NCBI RefSeq assembly: GCF_003634315.1
Contig: NZ_RBXL01000001.1
Location: 5,064,501-5,128,500, forward strand
DNA from: Thiocapsa rosea
Lineage (GTDB): Bacteria; Pseudomonadota; Gammaproteobacteria; Chromatiales; Chromatiaceae
DNA: 64,000 nucleotides
Reading direction: 5' to 3'
Shown here: positions 54,707 through 63,612 of the stretch, in pieces
Layout of the letters: the number at the start of each line of letters is the position of its first letter
How positions within the stretch are numbered: the first letter of the stretch is position 1
Position numbers and translations under genes: made by a program
Notes under the pieces: model-generated
What the model was told of the DNA's origin: nothing
Seen by the model: only the letters and a program-made list of their open reading frames with translations
The model's database searches: none

Positions 54707-55573
54707 TCACTCGGGAAGAATCGGATGATTCGCCTGGTCGAGTAGAGGCACATGATAGTCGAGCAGGATCGCTTGGATCCGCGGAGCCAAACGATTCAAC
54801 AGAGTGTTGAGCTCGTGCTTCCACTCGGTCTCGCGATCGCGAATACCCATCGAGACGTTGAAGGCAAGCTGGACCGACTCGATTTCTCCGGGTAAAGGCA
54901 CAACGGTCATAGGGACCGCCTGACGGGCAGCATAATACCCGGCGATCGGGCCCCAGACCAGTGCAACATCCAGATCCCCGGCGGCGACGTCCGTCACGGC
55001 GTCACGGGCCGGCGCATAGAGACGAGGGTCCACGGCCCGCTCGTAGGAACGCGTCTGATCCCAGAGACCATAGCGCGTTAGAAGGGTCGCCGGTGCAGTC
55101 CCGGCGACAACGCCGATCCGAAGTTGGTTCAACTTCAACTGAGGATCATCGAGCGCAGTCAGGGTGAGCCCCGAGTCGCTGCGATAGACCAGAGTATAAA
55201 CCGAACGATAATAAGGGTTGGTGTTCTGCACCAACTCATTCACGGAGGTGATTCCCATGATCAGATCGCAAAGTCGCATCCGGATCGTGTTGCGCACGAA
55301 TCCGACGGTCTGCGGCCACCACCGGTAGTACAACGGGCGTCCCAATTCGTCCGCGATCAACTGCGCTATCTTGTTCTCGAAGCCCTCGTACCGATCATTT
55401 GAGAACGGCAAGTGATTGGAATCTCCGCAAACCGTCAAGAACTCGCTGCTGCGCGCCTCGCGATCAGCACCAGTAGCTTGAGCCGCAGCGCTAGCCGCAA
55501 GCGCCAAGAGGCACACTGCCCCGGCAAGGAGCCGACCGCGTCGCCGACACCGGGGACGGTCGAGATTGTTCAC
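54707..55573 (-). CDS. xoxJ: XoxJ/MoxJ-like periplasmic binding protein
   Basis: A 288-residue periplasmic protein of the quinoprotein-dehydrogenase-associated solute-binding family. XoxJ of methylotrophs binds apo-XoxF and helps activate it. Seen: signal peptide (RLLAGAVCLLALAASAAAQA), then FLTVCGDSNHLPFSND, GFENKIAQLIADELGRPLYY, RMRLCDLIMGITS, and a C-terminal lobe with DVALVWGPIAGYYA. Length is normal. The start overlaps the stop of the cytochrome gene by 4 bp (ATGA), so the two are co-translated. I assign the Xox rather than Mox form from the adjacent XoxF. Confidence 0.87.
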   Translation of the reverse strand: MNNLDRPRCRRRGRLLAGAVCLLALAASAAAQATGADREARSSEFLTVCGDSNHLPFSNDRYEGFENKIAQLIADELGRPLYYRWWPQTVGFVRNTIRMRLCDLIMGITSVNELVQNTNPYYRSVYTLVYRSDSGLTLTALDDPQLKLNQLRIGVVAGTAPATLLTRYGLWDQTRSYERAVDPRLYAPARDAVTDVAAGDLDVALVWGPIAGYYAARQAVPMTVVPLPGEIESVQLAFNVSMGIRDRETEWKHELNTLLNRLAPRIQAILLDYHVPLLDQANHPILPE

Positions 55574-56037
55574 GGTTTGACTTTCGGGAAGTTGGGAGGT
55601 CTTGCGGTGCCCACCACGCCGTCGGAGCGCGCCTTCAAGTAAGCATATAGATCACTGATATAAGGCAGGACATTGAGATTACTCGCGAATCCCGGCATCA
55701 CCCGCTGATCCATACCTGTGCGGCCGTTGATCACGACCTCAACAAACTGGTCAAAGGTTAAGACCTCCATGGATTTCATGAGCGCCGGGGCATAGGCGCT
55801 ACCCATACCGGCAGGGCCATGACATGTGTGGCATTCGGAATGGTACCGGCGAAAGCCGTTGTACGTGCCGAAATCGACTTTGTTGTCTTCGACGTAATAC
55901 GGAGTCTCGGGGGAGAACTTGAAGCTCGAATAGTCCGCCGAAATCGCCGGTGAAAATAAAGCGCCGCCAAGCAACGCGGCGGCCAGATGCTGCGCCGCCG
56001 TGGCCCTGCGATGTCCCGGAAAGCTCGTCAGGTTCAT
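55570..56037 (-). CDS. xoxG: XoxG-like cytochrome c
   Basis: A 155-residue periplasmic c-type cytochrome that accepts electrons from the PQQ dehydrogenase. One haem site, CHTCH, lies near residue 69, with distal Met ligand candidates in GMDQRVMPGF. Signal peptide through SPAISA. It matches the methanol-metabolism-related cytochrome group (YHSECHTCHGPAGMGS, FVEVVINGRTGMDQRVMPGF, YISDLYAYLKARSDG). Lies between xoxF and xoxJ on the same strand, with a stem-loop separating it from xoxF. Confidence 0.88.
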   Translation of the reverse strand: MNLTSFPGHRRATAAQHLAAALLGGALFSPAISADYSSFKFSPETPYYVEDNKVDFGTYNGFRRYHSECHTCHGPAGMGSAYAPALMKSMEVLTFDQFVEVVINGRTGMDQRVMPGFASNLNVLPYISDLYAYLKARSDGVVGTARPPNFPKVKP

Positions 56038-56072
56038 GATCTTTGAAACTCAATGGTCATCCGCGTGGGAAT

Positions 56073-56108
56073 TGCCGCCCCGCGCGGCTGAAGCCAGCCG
56101 GGGCGGCA
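56073..56108 (-). promoter_or_regulatory. Stem-loop between xoxF and xoxG
   Basis: TGCCGCCCC (56073-56081) pairs with GGGGCGGCA (56100-56108), with further inner pairing (GGCT/AGCC). No T-run follows on the coding strand, so it is more likely an mRNA-stabilising or partial attenuator element than a full terminator. It could keep xoxF transcripts in excess over xoxG and xoxJ. Confidence 0.6.
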
Positions 56109-56130
56109 GGGGTGCGAGGTCGGGGCGACC

Positions 56131-58059
56131 TCAATTCGGGATGGCGAAAACCGTCAGTTGCCCGCCCAACTGGGTGTAGTCGCTCAGGCTGGAGTAGGCC
56201 CCGACCGCCCCGAGGCCCTCGGTGGGTTCGGTCAGCCCAGCGGCCATCCCGATTCCCGCCCAACCGCCGAGACCGGAGAGAACGGCGATGTACTGCTTGC
56301 CGTTGTGCGTGTAGGTATTGACGTTGCCGATGATGCCGGAGGGCGTCTTGAAGCGATACAGCTCCTCGCCGGTCTTGGCATCGACGGCTTTGAGATACCC
56401 CTCCAGCGTGCCGTAGAAGACGACGTCCCCGGCCGTCGCGAGCGCCCCGCTCCACACCGAGAACTTCTCCGGAATCGTCCACTTGATCTCGCCCTTCACC
56501 GCATCCCAAGCGATGAAGTTACCCAGGTGATCCTTCCCCTCGGGCGGGAACATCGACAGCGTCGCCCCGACATAGGGCTGCCCCGCTACGTAGGAGACCT
56601 GGAATGGCTCGTAGTCCATGCAGACATGGTTGGTAGGGACATAGAACATCCCGGTCCGCGGCGAGTAGGATGCCGGCTGCTGATCCTTGGTGCCCAAGGC
56701 TGCGGGGCAAATGCCCTTGGTGTTGACGTCCTCGCCGTTCGCGGCCGGGGAGAATTCCGCGACCACTTGCGGGCGACCGGTGTCCATATCGATATGGGTA
56801 GCCCAGTTTACGACCGGGTCGAACTTCTCCGCGACCAGCAACTCGCCGGTCAAGCGATCCATCGTATAGGCGAAGCCGTTGCGGTCGAAGTGCACCAGCA
56901 ATTTGCGCATTACGCCGTCGATCTCTTTCTCGACCAGCAGCATCTCGTTGACACCGTCGTAGTCCCATTCGTCGTGCGGTGTCATCTGATAGACCCATTT
57001 GGCCATCCCGGTGTCGGCATCACGCGCGAAAATGGTCATCGACCAGCGATTGTCACCCGGTCGCTGATTGGGATTCCAGGTGCTCGGGTTGCCCGTGCCG
57101 TAATAGACGAGATTCAGCTCCGGATCGTACGAGTACCAGCCCCAGGTCGTGCCCCCGCCGATTTTCCACTGGTCACCTTCCCAGGTCGCGGTACCCGAGT
57201 CCTTGCCGACCGGCTTACCCAGATGCGTCGTCTTCTCGGGATCCATCAGCGTATCCGAGTCCGGACCCATCGAGTAGCCGCGCCACACTTGCGCTCCGTC
57301 GGCCGTGTTGTAGGCGGTGAGATAGCCGCGCACACCGAACTCGCCCCCGCTGATGCCGACGTAGACCTTGTCCTTTACCACCATCGGGGCTGCGGTACCG
57401 GTTGCCCCCTTGGTCGGATCCCCGTTCACCACCGACCAGAGCTTGGTGCCGGTCTTCGCATCCAGGGCTACCAGGGTCGTGTCTGCCTGATAGAGAAAGA
57501 TCTTGCCCTCCGCATAGGCCAATCCGCGATTGACCGTATCGCAGCACATGACCGGGATCACACTGGTGTCCTGGCGCGGCTCGTACTTCCAGAGAATCTT
57601 GCCGTCGTTGTTGAGATCGAGTGCAAAGACCTTGTTGGGGAACGGCGTGTGCACGTACATTACATCGCCCAACACTAAAGGACCGCCCTCGTGGCCTCTC
57701 AACACACCGGTGGAGAAGGTCCAGGCGACCTGAAGGTCCTTCGCGTTCACCGCATTGATCTGGTCAAGCGCACTGTAACGCGTGCTTGCGTAGTTGCCGT
57801 TTTGCATCACCCAGATATTCGGGTCGTTCTGAAGCTCGGTTAAACTCGCCTGAGCGAAATCACTGGCGACGGCCAGCTGCGGTTTGGCAGTCGGCGCAGC
57901 CGCCGAGCCATCTCCGGCCGGGGTTGGCGCGGTCGCCGCAACAGCCGCAGCGGGCGGTGCGGCTGCATCCGTACGTTGCTGACCAGCCCTGTCCCCGACG
58001 TAATAGACGAGTCCTGCAGCGACGACCACCAAAACAATTTGATTCTTCATGAGTGTCAT
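56131..58059 (-). CDS. xoxF: XoxF-type lanthanide-dependent methanol/alcohol dehydrogenase
   Basis: A PQQ-dependent eight-bladed beta-propeller alcohol dehydrogenase, active in the periplasm. Seen: the vicinal disulfide VMCCD (about 171), the W-motif repeats (for example [28 protein letters not shown]), and [11 protein letters not shown] near 361-368. The second Asp of DYD is the extra metal ligand that marks lanthanide-using XoxF enzymes; calcium MxaF has Ala there. Instead of a cleaved signal the N-terminus has an uncleaved-looking helix ([16 protein letters not shown]) and an Ala/Pro-rich linker of about 45 residues, so it may be membrane-tethered. Start at 58059 follows GGAGG; ATGs at 58068 and 58050 are alternatives. 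Confidence 0.92.
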   Translation of the reverse strand: MTLMKNQIVLVVVAAGLVYYVGDRAGQQRTDAAAPPAAAVAATAPTPAGDGSAAAPTAKPQLAVASDFAQASLTELQNDPNIWVMQNGNYASTRYSALDQINAVNAKDLQVAWTFSTGVLRGHEGGPLVLGDVMYVHTPFPNKVFALDLNNDGKILWKYEPRQDTSVIPVMCCDTVNRGLAYAEGKIFLYQADTTLVALDAKTGTKLWSVVNGDPTKGATGTAAPMVVKDKVYVGISGGEFGVRGYLTAYNTADGAQVWRGYSMGPDSDTLMDPEKTTHLGKPVGKDSGTATWEGDQWKIGGGTTWGWYSYDPELNLVYYGTGNPSTWNPNQRPGDNRWSMTIFARDADTGMAKWVYQMTPHDEWDYDGVNEMLLVEKEIDGVMRKLLVHFDRNGFAYTMDRLTGELLVAEKFDPVVNWATHIDMDTGRPQVVAEFSPAANGEDVNTKGICPAALGTKDQQPASYSPRTGMFYVPTNHVCMDYEPFQVSYVAGQPYVGATLSMFPPEGKDHLGNFIAWDAVKGEIKWTIPEKFSVWSGALATAGDVVFYGTLEGYLKAVDAKTGEELYRFKTPSGIIGNVNTYTHNGKQYIAVLSGLGGWAGIGMAAGLTEPTEGLGAVGAYSSLSDYTQLGGQLTVFAIPN

Positions 58060-58594
58060 GAGCCTCAAGACCTCCTCGATCGGGATGTGTTATGGATTGC
58101 AAATACCTTTCCGGCGCAACCTCACGAATTTATCTCCAATGTATCCGTGCGAGCTAAGGATCGGCACTGTCGATATACGGATCGCTCGACTCAATTCCGG
58201 CCGCCTGCTGATGCACCACGGTCCGACGGTTCGATATACCGAATCGGGCGAGCTGCAATCGTCGGTTTGCCCTTGGTTGGCTGACATCCGATGCCATATC
58301 AGCAACTGTTATGCCATAATAGATTGAGCTGAACAGCGCCGAGAGGCTCGGCACGGTTTCGGATCCGGGCGATGAGTGCATGTCTCGCAGAGCAGCCCAG
58401 AGCACTTGGCGGGGCAAGGCATCGCAACGCGTATTCGAGAGCGAATCGTCAAGGATGGCCATGGGCGTTCGCTAGAGGTGCCTTCTTCGGGCAGAACCGA
58501 GATCTCTCGCGGTGCGCCGATGTGCTCACGTGGCGTGTCATACCTGTATCACCGATGGAGCACACTGTCGGTCTCGGTCACGGGAGTCTCGGCC
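58060..58594. promoter_or_regulatory. Divergent control region between xoxF and pip
   Basis: 535 bp separate the leftward xoxF start from the rightward aminopeptidase start. No gene is credible here. The promoter of the xox operon must lie in its left part; no clear -35/-10 pair stands out. An AT-rich stretch near 58306-58326 (CTGTTATGCCATAATAGATTG) is a possible core promoter for the rightward gene. Confidence 0.45.
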
Positions 58595-59548
58595 ATGAAT
58601 CCGCTTTATCTACCGATCGAGCCCTACGCGATCCATCATCTAGATGTCGGTGCGGGGCATCGCCTGCATGTGGAGGAGTGCGGCTGCCCCGAGGGCATCC
58701 CGGTGATCTTTCTGCATGGAGGGCCTGGTTCGGGGTGTCGAGCGGATCACCGCCGCTATTTCGACCCCGGGCACTATCGCATCCTGCTTTTCGATCAGCG
58801 CGGCAGCGGGCGCTCGACCCCGGCCGGCTCAAGCGACCACAACGAGACCGCCCACCTGATCGAGGACATGGAGCGGATTCGGACGGGGCTGAAGGTCGAT
58901 CGCTGGTTGCTGTTCGGCGGGTCATGGGGCGCGGCCTTGGCGCTCCTCTACGCGCAGACCTACCCCACCGAGGTCTTGGGGCTCGTCCTGCGGGGCACTT
59001 TCCTGGCCAGACAACGCGATCTGGACTGGTTCTTCGGACCGGACGGCGTCGCTCGCCTGTTGCCGGATGCCTGGCAAGCGTTTCTCGCTCGGATCCCGGC
59101 CGGGGAGCAGCAAGATCCGATCGGGGCCTATGCTCGACGCCTGCACGGACCGGACAATGCCGTCGCGATCGAGTATGCACTGGCCTGGGCAGCCTGGGGC
59201 GATCGTGTCGTCACCTGGAACCGGTCCGCTGTGTCGGCGGGCACGGACACCGCCCGCATCCTGGCGCAGGCACGCATCGAGTCACGCTACGCCCGGCATC
59301 TTTACTTTCTAGCCGACAACGCCGTTTTGGAAGCGGCTGCGCGGTTGCCGGCCGTGCCCCTCGTCATCGTGCACGGCGCTCGGGATTTGGTTTGTCCCCT
59401 CGAAGGGGCTTGGGCTTTACATCGGGCCGTTCCCGGCTCACGACTCCGAGTGGTCGAGGAGGCCGGTCACCCGGCCTCGGACCCTGCAATCATCGACGCC
59501 TTGGTCTCCGAGACCGACCGATTTCACACACGTCCCGCGTCGGCGTGA
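58595..59548 (+). CDS. pip: Proline iminopeptidase
   Basis: A 317-residue alpha/beta hydrolase that removes N-terminal proline from peptides in the cytosol. Seen: HGGPGSGC (oxyanion region), FDQRGSGRS, the nucleophile elbow GGSWGAALAL with Ser about residue 110, catalytic Asp in HGARDLVCP and His in EEAGHPASD. Length fits the family. The ATG at 58595 is preferred over the 73-codon longer frame because conserved sequence begins here (MNPLYLPIEPYA). Convergent with pqqE, 28 bp apart, and on the opposite strand from the PQQ genes; no functional tie to PQQ is implied. Confidence 0.92.
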   Translation: MNPLYLPIEPYAIHHLDVGAGHRLHVEECGCPEGIPVIFLHGGPGSGCRADHRRYFDPGHYRILLFDQRGSGRSTPAGSSDHNETAHLIEDMERIRTGLKVDRWLLFGGSWGAALALLYAQTYPTEVLGLVLRGTFLARQRDLDWFFGPDGVARLLPDAWQAFLARIPAGEQQDPIGAYARRLHGPDNAVAIEYALAWAAWGDRVVTWNRSAVSAGTDTARILAQARIESRYARHLYFLADNAVLEAAARLPAVPLVIVHGARDLVCPLEGAWALHRAVPGSRLRVVEEAGHPASDPAIIDALVSETDRFHTRPASA

Positions 59549-59576
59549 ATGGACTCGCGCATCACTCCGGCCGAAC

Positions 59577-60716
59577 CTAGGGGTGGCTCTCGATCCGTCG
59601 CTTGGAGTTGCGCATGTTGCGGAAGACCAGCGGCACGGTATTCCCCGACGGGGCATCGGCGATCGCCTGAACCCGACGCCCAAGTTCGGCATGATGGGGT
59701 GATTTGGCGCAGACCGGGTCTGCGTTGGCGGCATCGCCGGTCAAGAGATAGGCCTGGCAGCGGCAGCCGCCGAAGTCCTTGGTCTGCTCCGGGCAGCTCC
59801 TGCATGGCTCCTTCATCCAATCGAATCCTCGGAACCGATTGAAGTCGGGCGACGCGTTCCAGATCCATTCGATGCCATGCTCGCGAACATTCGGAAAGCT
59901 GAGTCCCGGAAGGCTTCCCGCCGCGTGGCAAGGCAGCGCGGTCCCGTCCGGGGCGATCGTCAAAAAGATGGATCCCCAACCCTTCATACATGCCTTGGGT
60001 CGATCCTCGTAATAGTCGGGGACGACGTAAAGAATCTTGATGCGGCCCGCGAACTCTTGCTGGTAACGATGCGCAACGGCCTCGGCGCGCTCCACCTGCT
60101 CCCGGGTCGGCAGCAACTGGTCACGGTTCAGCAGTGCCCATCCATAGTACTGGGTCGTCGCCAATTCGACGTAATCGGCCTTGAGGGCGTAGGCCATGTC
60201 GAGGATCTCCGCCACCTGGTCGGTGTTGTGCCGGTGCAGCACGAAACAAAGCACCATCGGATAGTCGTAGGCCTTGACGAGCCGGGCCATCTCCCTCTTG
60301 TGATGGAAGGAATCGTTTCCGGCGATGAAATCGTTGAGCTCCGCGTTGCTCGCCTGGAAGCTGATCTGGATATGATCGAGGCCGGCATCCTTGAACGCAC
60401 GGATGCGCCGTTCGTCCATACCGATCCCGGAGGTCAGCAGGTTGGTGTAGAAGCCCAGCGCGTGGGCCTCGGCGATCAGGATCTCCAGATCCTTGCGGAC
60501 CAACGCCTCCACGCCCGAGAAACCAAGCTGAACCGCCCCGAGCGCGCGTGCCTCGCTAAAGACCCGAACCCACTCCTCCGTGGTCAGCTCGTCGCGATAG
60601 CGGGCGATGTCTACCGGGTTGGAGCAGTAGGGACACTGTAGCGGACAGCGGTAGGTCAGCTCGGCCAGCAACCACAGCGGCCTAGGCGGAGCGAGGCTTG
60701 ATCCACTGGTTCTCAT
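59577..60716 (-). CDS. pqqE: PqqE, radical SAM enzyme of PQQ synthesis
   Basis: A 379-residue radical SAM/SPASM protein that crosslinks Glu and Tyr of PqqA. The radical SAM cluster CPLQCPYC has Cys24, Cys28 and Cys31. C-terminal auxiliary cluster cysteines occur in [41 protein letters not shown] and [10 protein letters not shown]. The usual SAM-contacting Gly-Gly-Glu-Pro motif reads [12 protein letters not shown], i.e. Gly68-Val69-Glu70-Ala71. Otherwise the protein is full length and well conserved. ATG at 60716 overlaps pqqD by 35 bp. Last gene of the pqq operon. Confidence 0.92.
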   Translation of the reverse strand: MRTSGSSLAPPRPLWLLAELTYRCPLQCPYCSNPVDIARYRDELTTEEWVRVFSEARALGAVQLGFSGVEALVRKDLEILIAEAHALGFYTNLLTSGIGMDERRIRAFKDAGLDHIQISFQASNAELNDFIAGNDSFHHKREMARLVKAYDYPMVLCFVLHRHNTDQVAEILDMAYALKADYVELATTQYYGWALLNRDQLLPTREQVERAEAVAHRYQQEFAGRIKILYVVPDYYEDRPKACMKGWGSIFLTIAPDGTALPCHAAGSLPGLSFPNVREHGIEWIWNASPDFNRFRGFDWMKEPCRSCPEQTKDFGGCRCQAYLLTGDAANADPVCAKSPHHAELGRRVQAIADAPSGNTVPLVFRNMRNSKRRIESHP

Positions 60717-60969
60717 GAGCGACCCTCAAAAAGGTGTAGACGTCGTCGGGAAGGCTCTCGACGCCGGGGAACCACACGCAGAGGTCATCGATGATCTGCG
60801 CGACCGTTCGCGTGCCGTCGCAGCGCTTGAGGATCTCGCCGGCCGGGCCGTTGAGCCTGACCATGCCTTCCGGATAAAGAAGTACGTGACAACCCTGGGC
60901 CTCCTCCCACTGGAGCCTGAACATCGGCATGATGCGCGGGACAGCGTCGGCGTCGAGCGCCGTGCTCAT
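60682..60969 (-). CDS. pqqD: PqqD, peptide chaperone
   Basis: A 95-residue PqqD that binds PqqA and presents it to PqqE. Seen: [20 protein letters not shown] and [20 protein letters not shown], the family core, and a C-terminal winged-helix portion ([20 protein letters not shown]). The start overlaps the pqqC stop (ATGA), and its end overlaps pqqE. Length is normal for the stand-alone form. Confidence 0.93.
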   Translation of the reverse strand: MSTALDADAVPRIMPMFRLQWEEAQGCHVLLYPEGMVRLNGPAGEILKRCDGTRTVAQIIDDLCVWFPGVESLPDDVYTFLRVAHENQWIKPRSA

Positions 60970-61703
60970 GGACGCTCACCGACGTTGTGATACGGCGGGC
61001 GCTTGGCGATATAGGCGATCCACATGACGTCGAGCATGGTCCAGAGGACGTCGAGCTTGAATTGGAGCACCTCGAGCGCCCGTTCCTGATCGGCGCGGGT
61101 GCGGTAATAGTCCAGCGTGATGGCGAGGCCTTGCTCGACATCGCGACGCGCCTCAGTCAAGCGCTTGCGGAAATAGGCGTAACCTCGGGGCTCGATCCAG
61201 GGGTAATGCGTCGGCCAGGCGTCCAGCCGCGCCTGATGGATCGTGGGCGCGAACATTTCGGTCAGCGAAGAGCTGGCGGCGACCTGCCAGGGTTGGCGGC
61301 GTGCAAAGTCCACGTAGGCATCGACGGCGAACTTCACCCCCGGCAGCAGATGCGTGTGAGACACCAGCTCCGCGCGGCTCAAACCCACCGCCTCGCCGAG
61401 TTCCAGCCAGGCTTCGATACCGCCCTCGTCACCCGCGGTTCCGTCGTGGTCGATGATGCGCTGGACCCAGTGGCGACGGATCTCGCGATCGGGACAGTTG
61501 GCGAGGATAGCGGCATCCTTCATCGGAATGGCGGTTTGGTAGTAGAAGCGATTGGCGACCCAGCCTTGGATCACCGACTGCTCGACCTGCCCGCTGTTCA
61601 TCAGGACGTGGAGCTCATGATGGATATGGTAGTAGCGCTCCTTGTCGCGCAAGCGTTGCTCGAACTCCTGCCGTGACCAGGGGATGTCAGTCGCATTGCT
61701 CAT
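60966..61703 (-). CDS. pqqC: PqqC, pyrroloquinoline-quinone synthase
   Basis: A 245-residue all-helical oxidase that performs the last ring closure and oxidation of PQQ in the cytosol. Seen: [57 protein letters not shown] and a C-terminal helix with [15 protein letters not shown], all typical. The ATG at 61703 is the family start; a 32-codon longer frame runs back into pqqB and is rejected. It follows pqqB by 16 bp. Confidence 0.95.
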   Translation of the reverse strand: MSNATDIPWSRQEFEQRLRDKERYYHIHHELHVLMNSGQVEQSVIQGWVANRFYYQTAIPMKDAAILANCPDREIRRHWVQRIIDHDGTAGDEGGIEAWLELGEAVGLSRAELVSHTHLLPGVKFAVDAYVDFARRQPWQVAASSSLTEMFAPTIHQARLDAWPTHYPWIEPRGYAYFRKRLTEARRDVEQGLAITLDYYRTRADQERALEVLQFKLDVLWTMLDVMWIAYIAKRPPYHNVGERP

Positions 61704-61719
61704 AGGCGCTCCTCGATCG

Positions 61720-62634
61720 CTAGAGCTCGATGTCCATTCCGTCGTAGGCCACTTCGATCCCTGCTTGTTCGAGGGTGCGGCGCTCGGGCGATGTCTCATC
61801 GAGGATCGGATTGGTGTTGTTGATATGGATGAGGATCTTGCGCGTGCAGTCCAGGCGGCTCAGATGTTCGATCAGACCGCCGCTGCTCGCCTGCGCGAGG
61901 TGGCCCATGTCGAGACCGCGTTTGTCACCGATGCCGCCCCGGATCATCTCGTCGTCGGTCCAGAGCGTCCCGTCGATCAAGAGACAATCCGCGGCTTCCA
62001 TCTCCCTGAGGATCTGCGGGTCGATGCTGCCGAGACCCGGCGCGTAGAAGAGTCTCCCGCCGGTTGCCGAGTCGCGGATCCGCACCCCGATGTTGTCGCC
62101 AGGGACGGTGTTGTGGCGATGCGGCGAGAAGGGCGGTGCCTCGCTCTTCAGGGGCACTGCACCGAAAACAAGCCCCTCGGACCCGGGGATGACGAAATCC
62201 CCTCCATGCGGAACGATCTCATGCCAAATGACCCCGCGGAAATGCGACAGGACGGTGAAGACCGGGAAGCCCGTCGTCAGGTCCTCATAAACCGCCTCGG
62301 TGCAGTAGACATCCCAGGGCGCGGTGTGCTCGCGGAGCATCAGGAGGCCCGTGGTGTGATCGATTTGGGCGTCGACCAGTAGGATGGCACGGATGGCCGT
62401 GTCCCGGACCCGGCGCGCAGGCTGCAGGGCCGGAAATGACTCGAGCTGGGATCGGATATCGGGGGAGGCATTGAGGAGGATCCAGTCGTGCCCGTTCGCA
62501 CTGACGGCGATGGACGACTGGGTCCGGGCGTGTGCCGCGATCCGGCCGCTGCGCACCCCGGCACAGTTGCGACAGTTGCAGTTCCACTGCGGGAAACCGC
62601 CCCCCGCCCCGGAACCCAAGACGCGAATTTTCAT
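61720..62634 (-). CDS. pqqB: PqqB, metallo-hydrolase-fold protein
   Basis: A 304-residue metallo-beta-lactamase-fold protein; PqqB hydroxylates tyrosine in the processed PqqA dipeptide. Seen: the N-terminal cysteine cluster [33 protein letters not shown] and [11 protein letters not shown]. The fold's HxHxDH motif is altered as usual for PqqB ([11 protein letters not shown]). ATG at 62634. It follows pqqA by 95 bp, which contain a strong stem-loop. Confidence 0.95.
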   Translation of the reverse strand: MKIRVLGSGAGGGFPQWNCNCRNCAGVRSGRIAAHARTQSSIAVSANGHDWILLNASPDIRSQLESFPALQPARRVRDTAIRAILLVDAQIDHTTGLLMLREHTAPWDVYCTEAVYEDLTTGFPVFTVLSHFRGVIWHEIVPHGGDFVIPGSEGLVFGAVPLKSEAPPFSPHRHNTVPGDNIGVRIRDSATGGRLFYAPGLGSIDPQILREMEAADCLLIDGTLWTDDEMIRGGIGDKRGLDMGHLAQASSGGLIEHLSRLDCTRKILIHINNTNPILDETSPERRTLEQAGIEVAYDGMDIEL

Positions 62635-62686
62635 TTAGCGTAGTCGACTCAAGGGGCAGCGGATCCGTGGCGATTGAAGATCCGCC

Positions 62687-62712
62687 CCCTCGGCGGCAAC
62701 CGCTGCCGAGGG
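62687..62712 (-). terminator. Stem-loop between pqqA and pqqB (attenuator-like)
   Basis: CCCTCGGC (62687-62694) pairs with GCCGAGGG (62705-62712), extended by inner pairs around a 4-nt loop. No T-run follows on the coding strand. In other bacteria pqqA is transcribed in excess because of partial termination at such structures; this one is well placed for that. Confidence 0.65.
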
Positions 62713-62729
62713 CGATCCGACCCGAGGGC

Positions 62730-62804
62730 CTACCGATTGTTGATGTAGAGGTTGATTTCGAAGCCCAGACGTAAGTCTTCGTAAGCAGGGGTTGTCCAGA
62801 TCAT
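62730..62804 (-). CDS. pqqA: PqqA, precursor peptide of PQQ
   Basis: A 24-residue peptide, MIWTTPAYEDLRLGFEINLY plus four residues (INNR), whose Glu16 and Tyr20 (E-x-x-x-Y) become PQQ. GAGGAG lies 8 bp before the ATG at 62804. First gene of the pqqABCDE operon; the terminal NNR matches the common end of PqqA. A longer open frame in the same register (to 63008) lacks any sign of translation upstream. Confidence 0.95.
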   Translation of the reverse strand: MIWTTPAYEDLRLGFEINLYINNR

Positions 62805-63208
62805 CGCGAATTGCTCCTCGTCGCTGTTGGGTCGGGTGAATGTCGGTTCGACTGGCCTCGACCTCGTCGGTCTGCCGGTCACGCGCGCCTCAGGCGTCGG
62901 AGGTCGCGACAAGGAACTACGCAAAAAACGAGCCAGTCTTGGCGAACTCATCGCACGGACCGCTCTCCGTACAGCTCCGCGCGACCCCGCCCGCACAAGC
63001 TCGGGCACCGCCTCGCCGACAGGTCGCTCTGTGTCATCGTTGAAACAGTCTGCTCAATGTCTGCGCCATCGGGAGAAGCCGACTTGATTGACCCGGGCAC
63101 CCCGGAGGGAAACAGTCTTCGCGAAGCCAACTTTAGGCCGCAGGCCTCCCATGTTTCGTTCGTCCGCAGGGGCGTTTGACTCGAGCGGCCCGACCCGGCA
63201 TTGGGAGG
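62805..63208. promoter_or_regulatory. Upstream region of the pqq operon
   Basis: 404 bp without a gene. The promoter of pqqA should lie in its left 150 bp. A stretch near 63170-63190 may carry the terminator of the leftward dehydratase gene, but no strong stem was found. Confidence 0.4.
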
Positions 63209-63574
63209 CTAGTCGTATTTCAGATACTTGAAGCGAGGATCGTCCGGTGTGCCCTCCAACGCACTGCCGGCCTCCGGCCGCCAAGTGATTATTTCCTCGA
63301 TCTTACGGGCCAGCTCGAAGTCTTTGTCGGTCACGCCCTTCGCCGAGTGGGTGACCAGTTTGACGATGACGAAGGCATAGGACACGGTCAGGTCCGGGTG
63401 GTGCCAAGCCGCCTCCGCCAAGTGGCCGACGGCATTAACGACCATCAGCGTGCTTTTCCACCCGGCGGTACGGTATTTGCGCCGCAGCCAGCCGTCCTCC
63501 AAATACCAGTGGGGGAGCTCGGTCGCGATGCGCTCGCGAATCTCTTCCTCGCGATAAGTCTTCTCGTCGGACAT
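63209..63574 (-). CDS. phhB: 4a-hydroxytetrahydrobiopterin dehydratase
   Basis: A 121-residue pterin-4-alpha-carbinolamine dehydratase, which recycles the cofactor of phenylalanine hydroxylase; some relatives act elsewhere. Seen: the family active-site region HLAEAAWHHPDLTVSYAFV with paired histidines and the C-terminal KGVTDKDFELARKIEEI. GGAGG lies 8 bp before the ATG at 63574, so it is preferred over the ATG 7 codons upstream. No phenylalanine hydroxylase gene adjoins; it shares its strand with the pqq genes and with the SCO gene upstream. Confidence 0.9.
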   Translation of the reverse strand: MSDEKTYREEEIRERIATELPHWYLEDGWLRRKYRTAGWKSTLMVVNAVGHLAEAAWHHPDLTVSYAFVIVKLVTHSAKGVTDKDFELARKIEEIITWRPEAGSALEGTPDDPRFKYLKYD

Positions 63575-63612
63575 GAATGATGCCTCCGTTGACATCGGGC
63601 GAAGCCTCGGCC

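Noticed and set aside
62730-63008. A 92-residue protein containing PqqA
   Set aside because: PqqA is a 24-residue peptide with its own ribosome site; the upstream extension has no conserved sequence.
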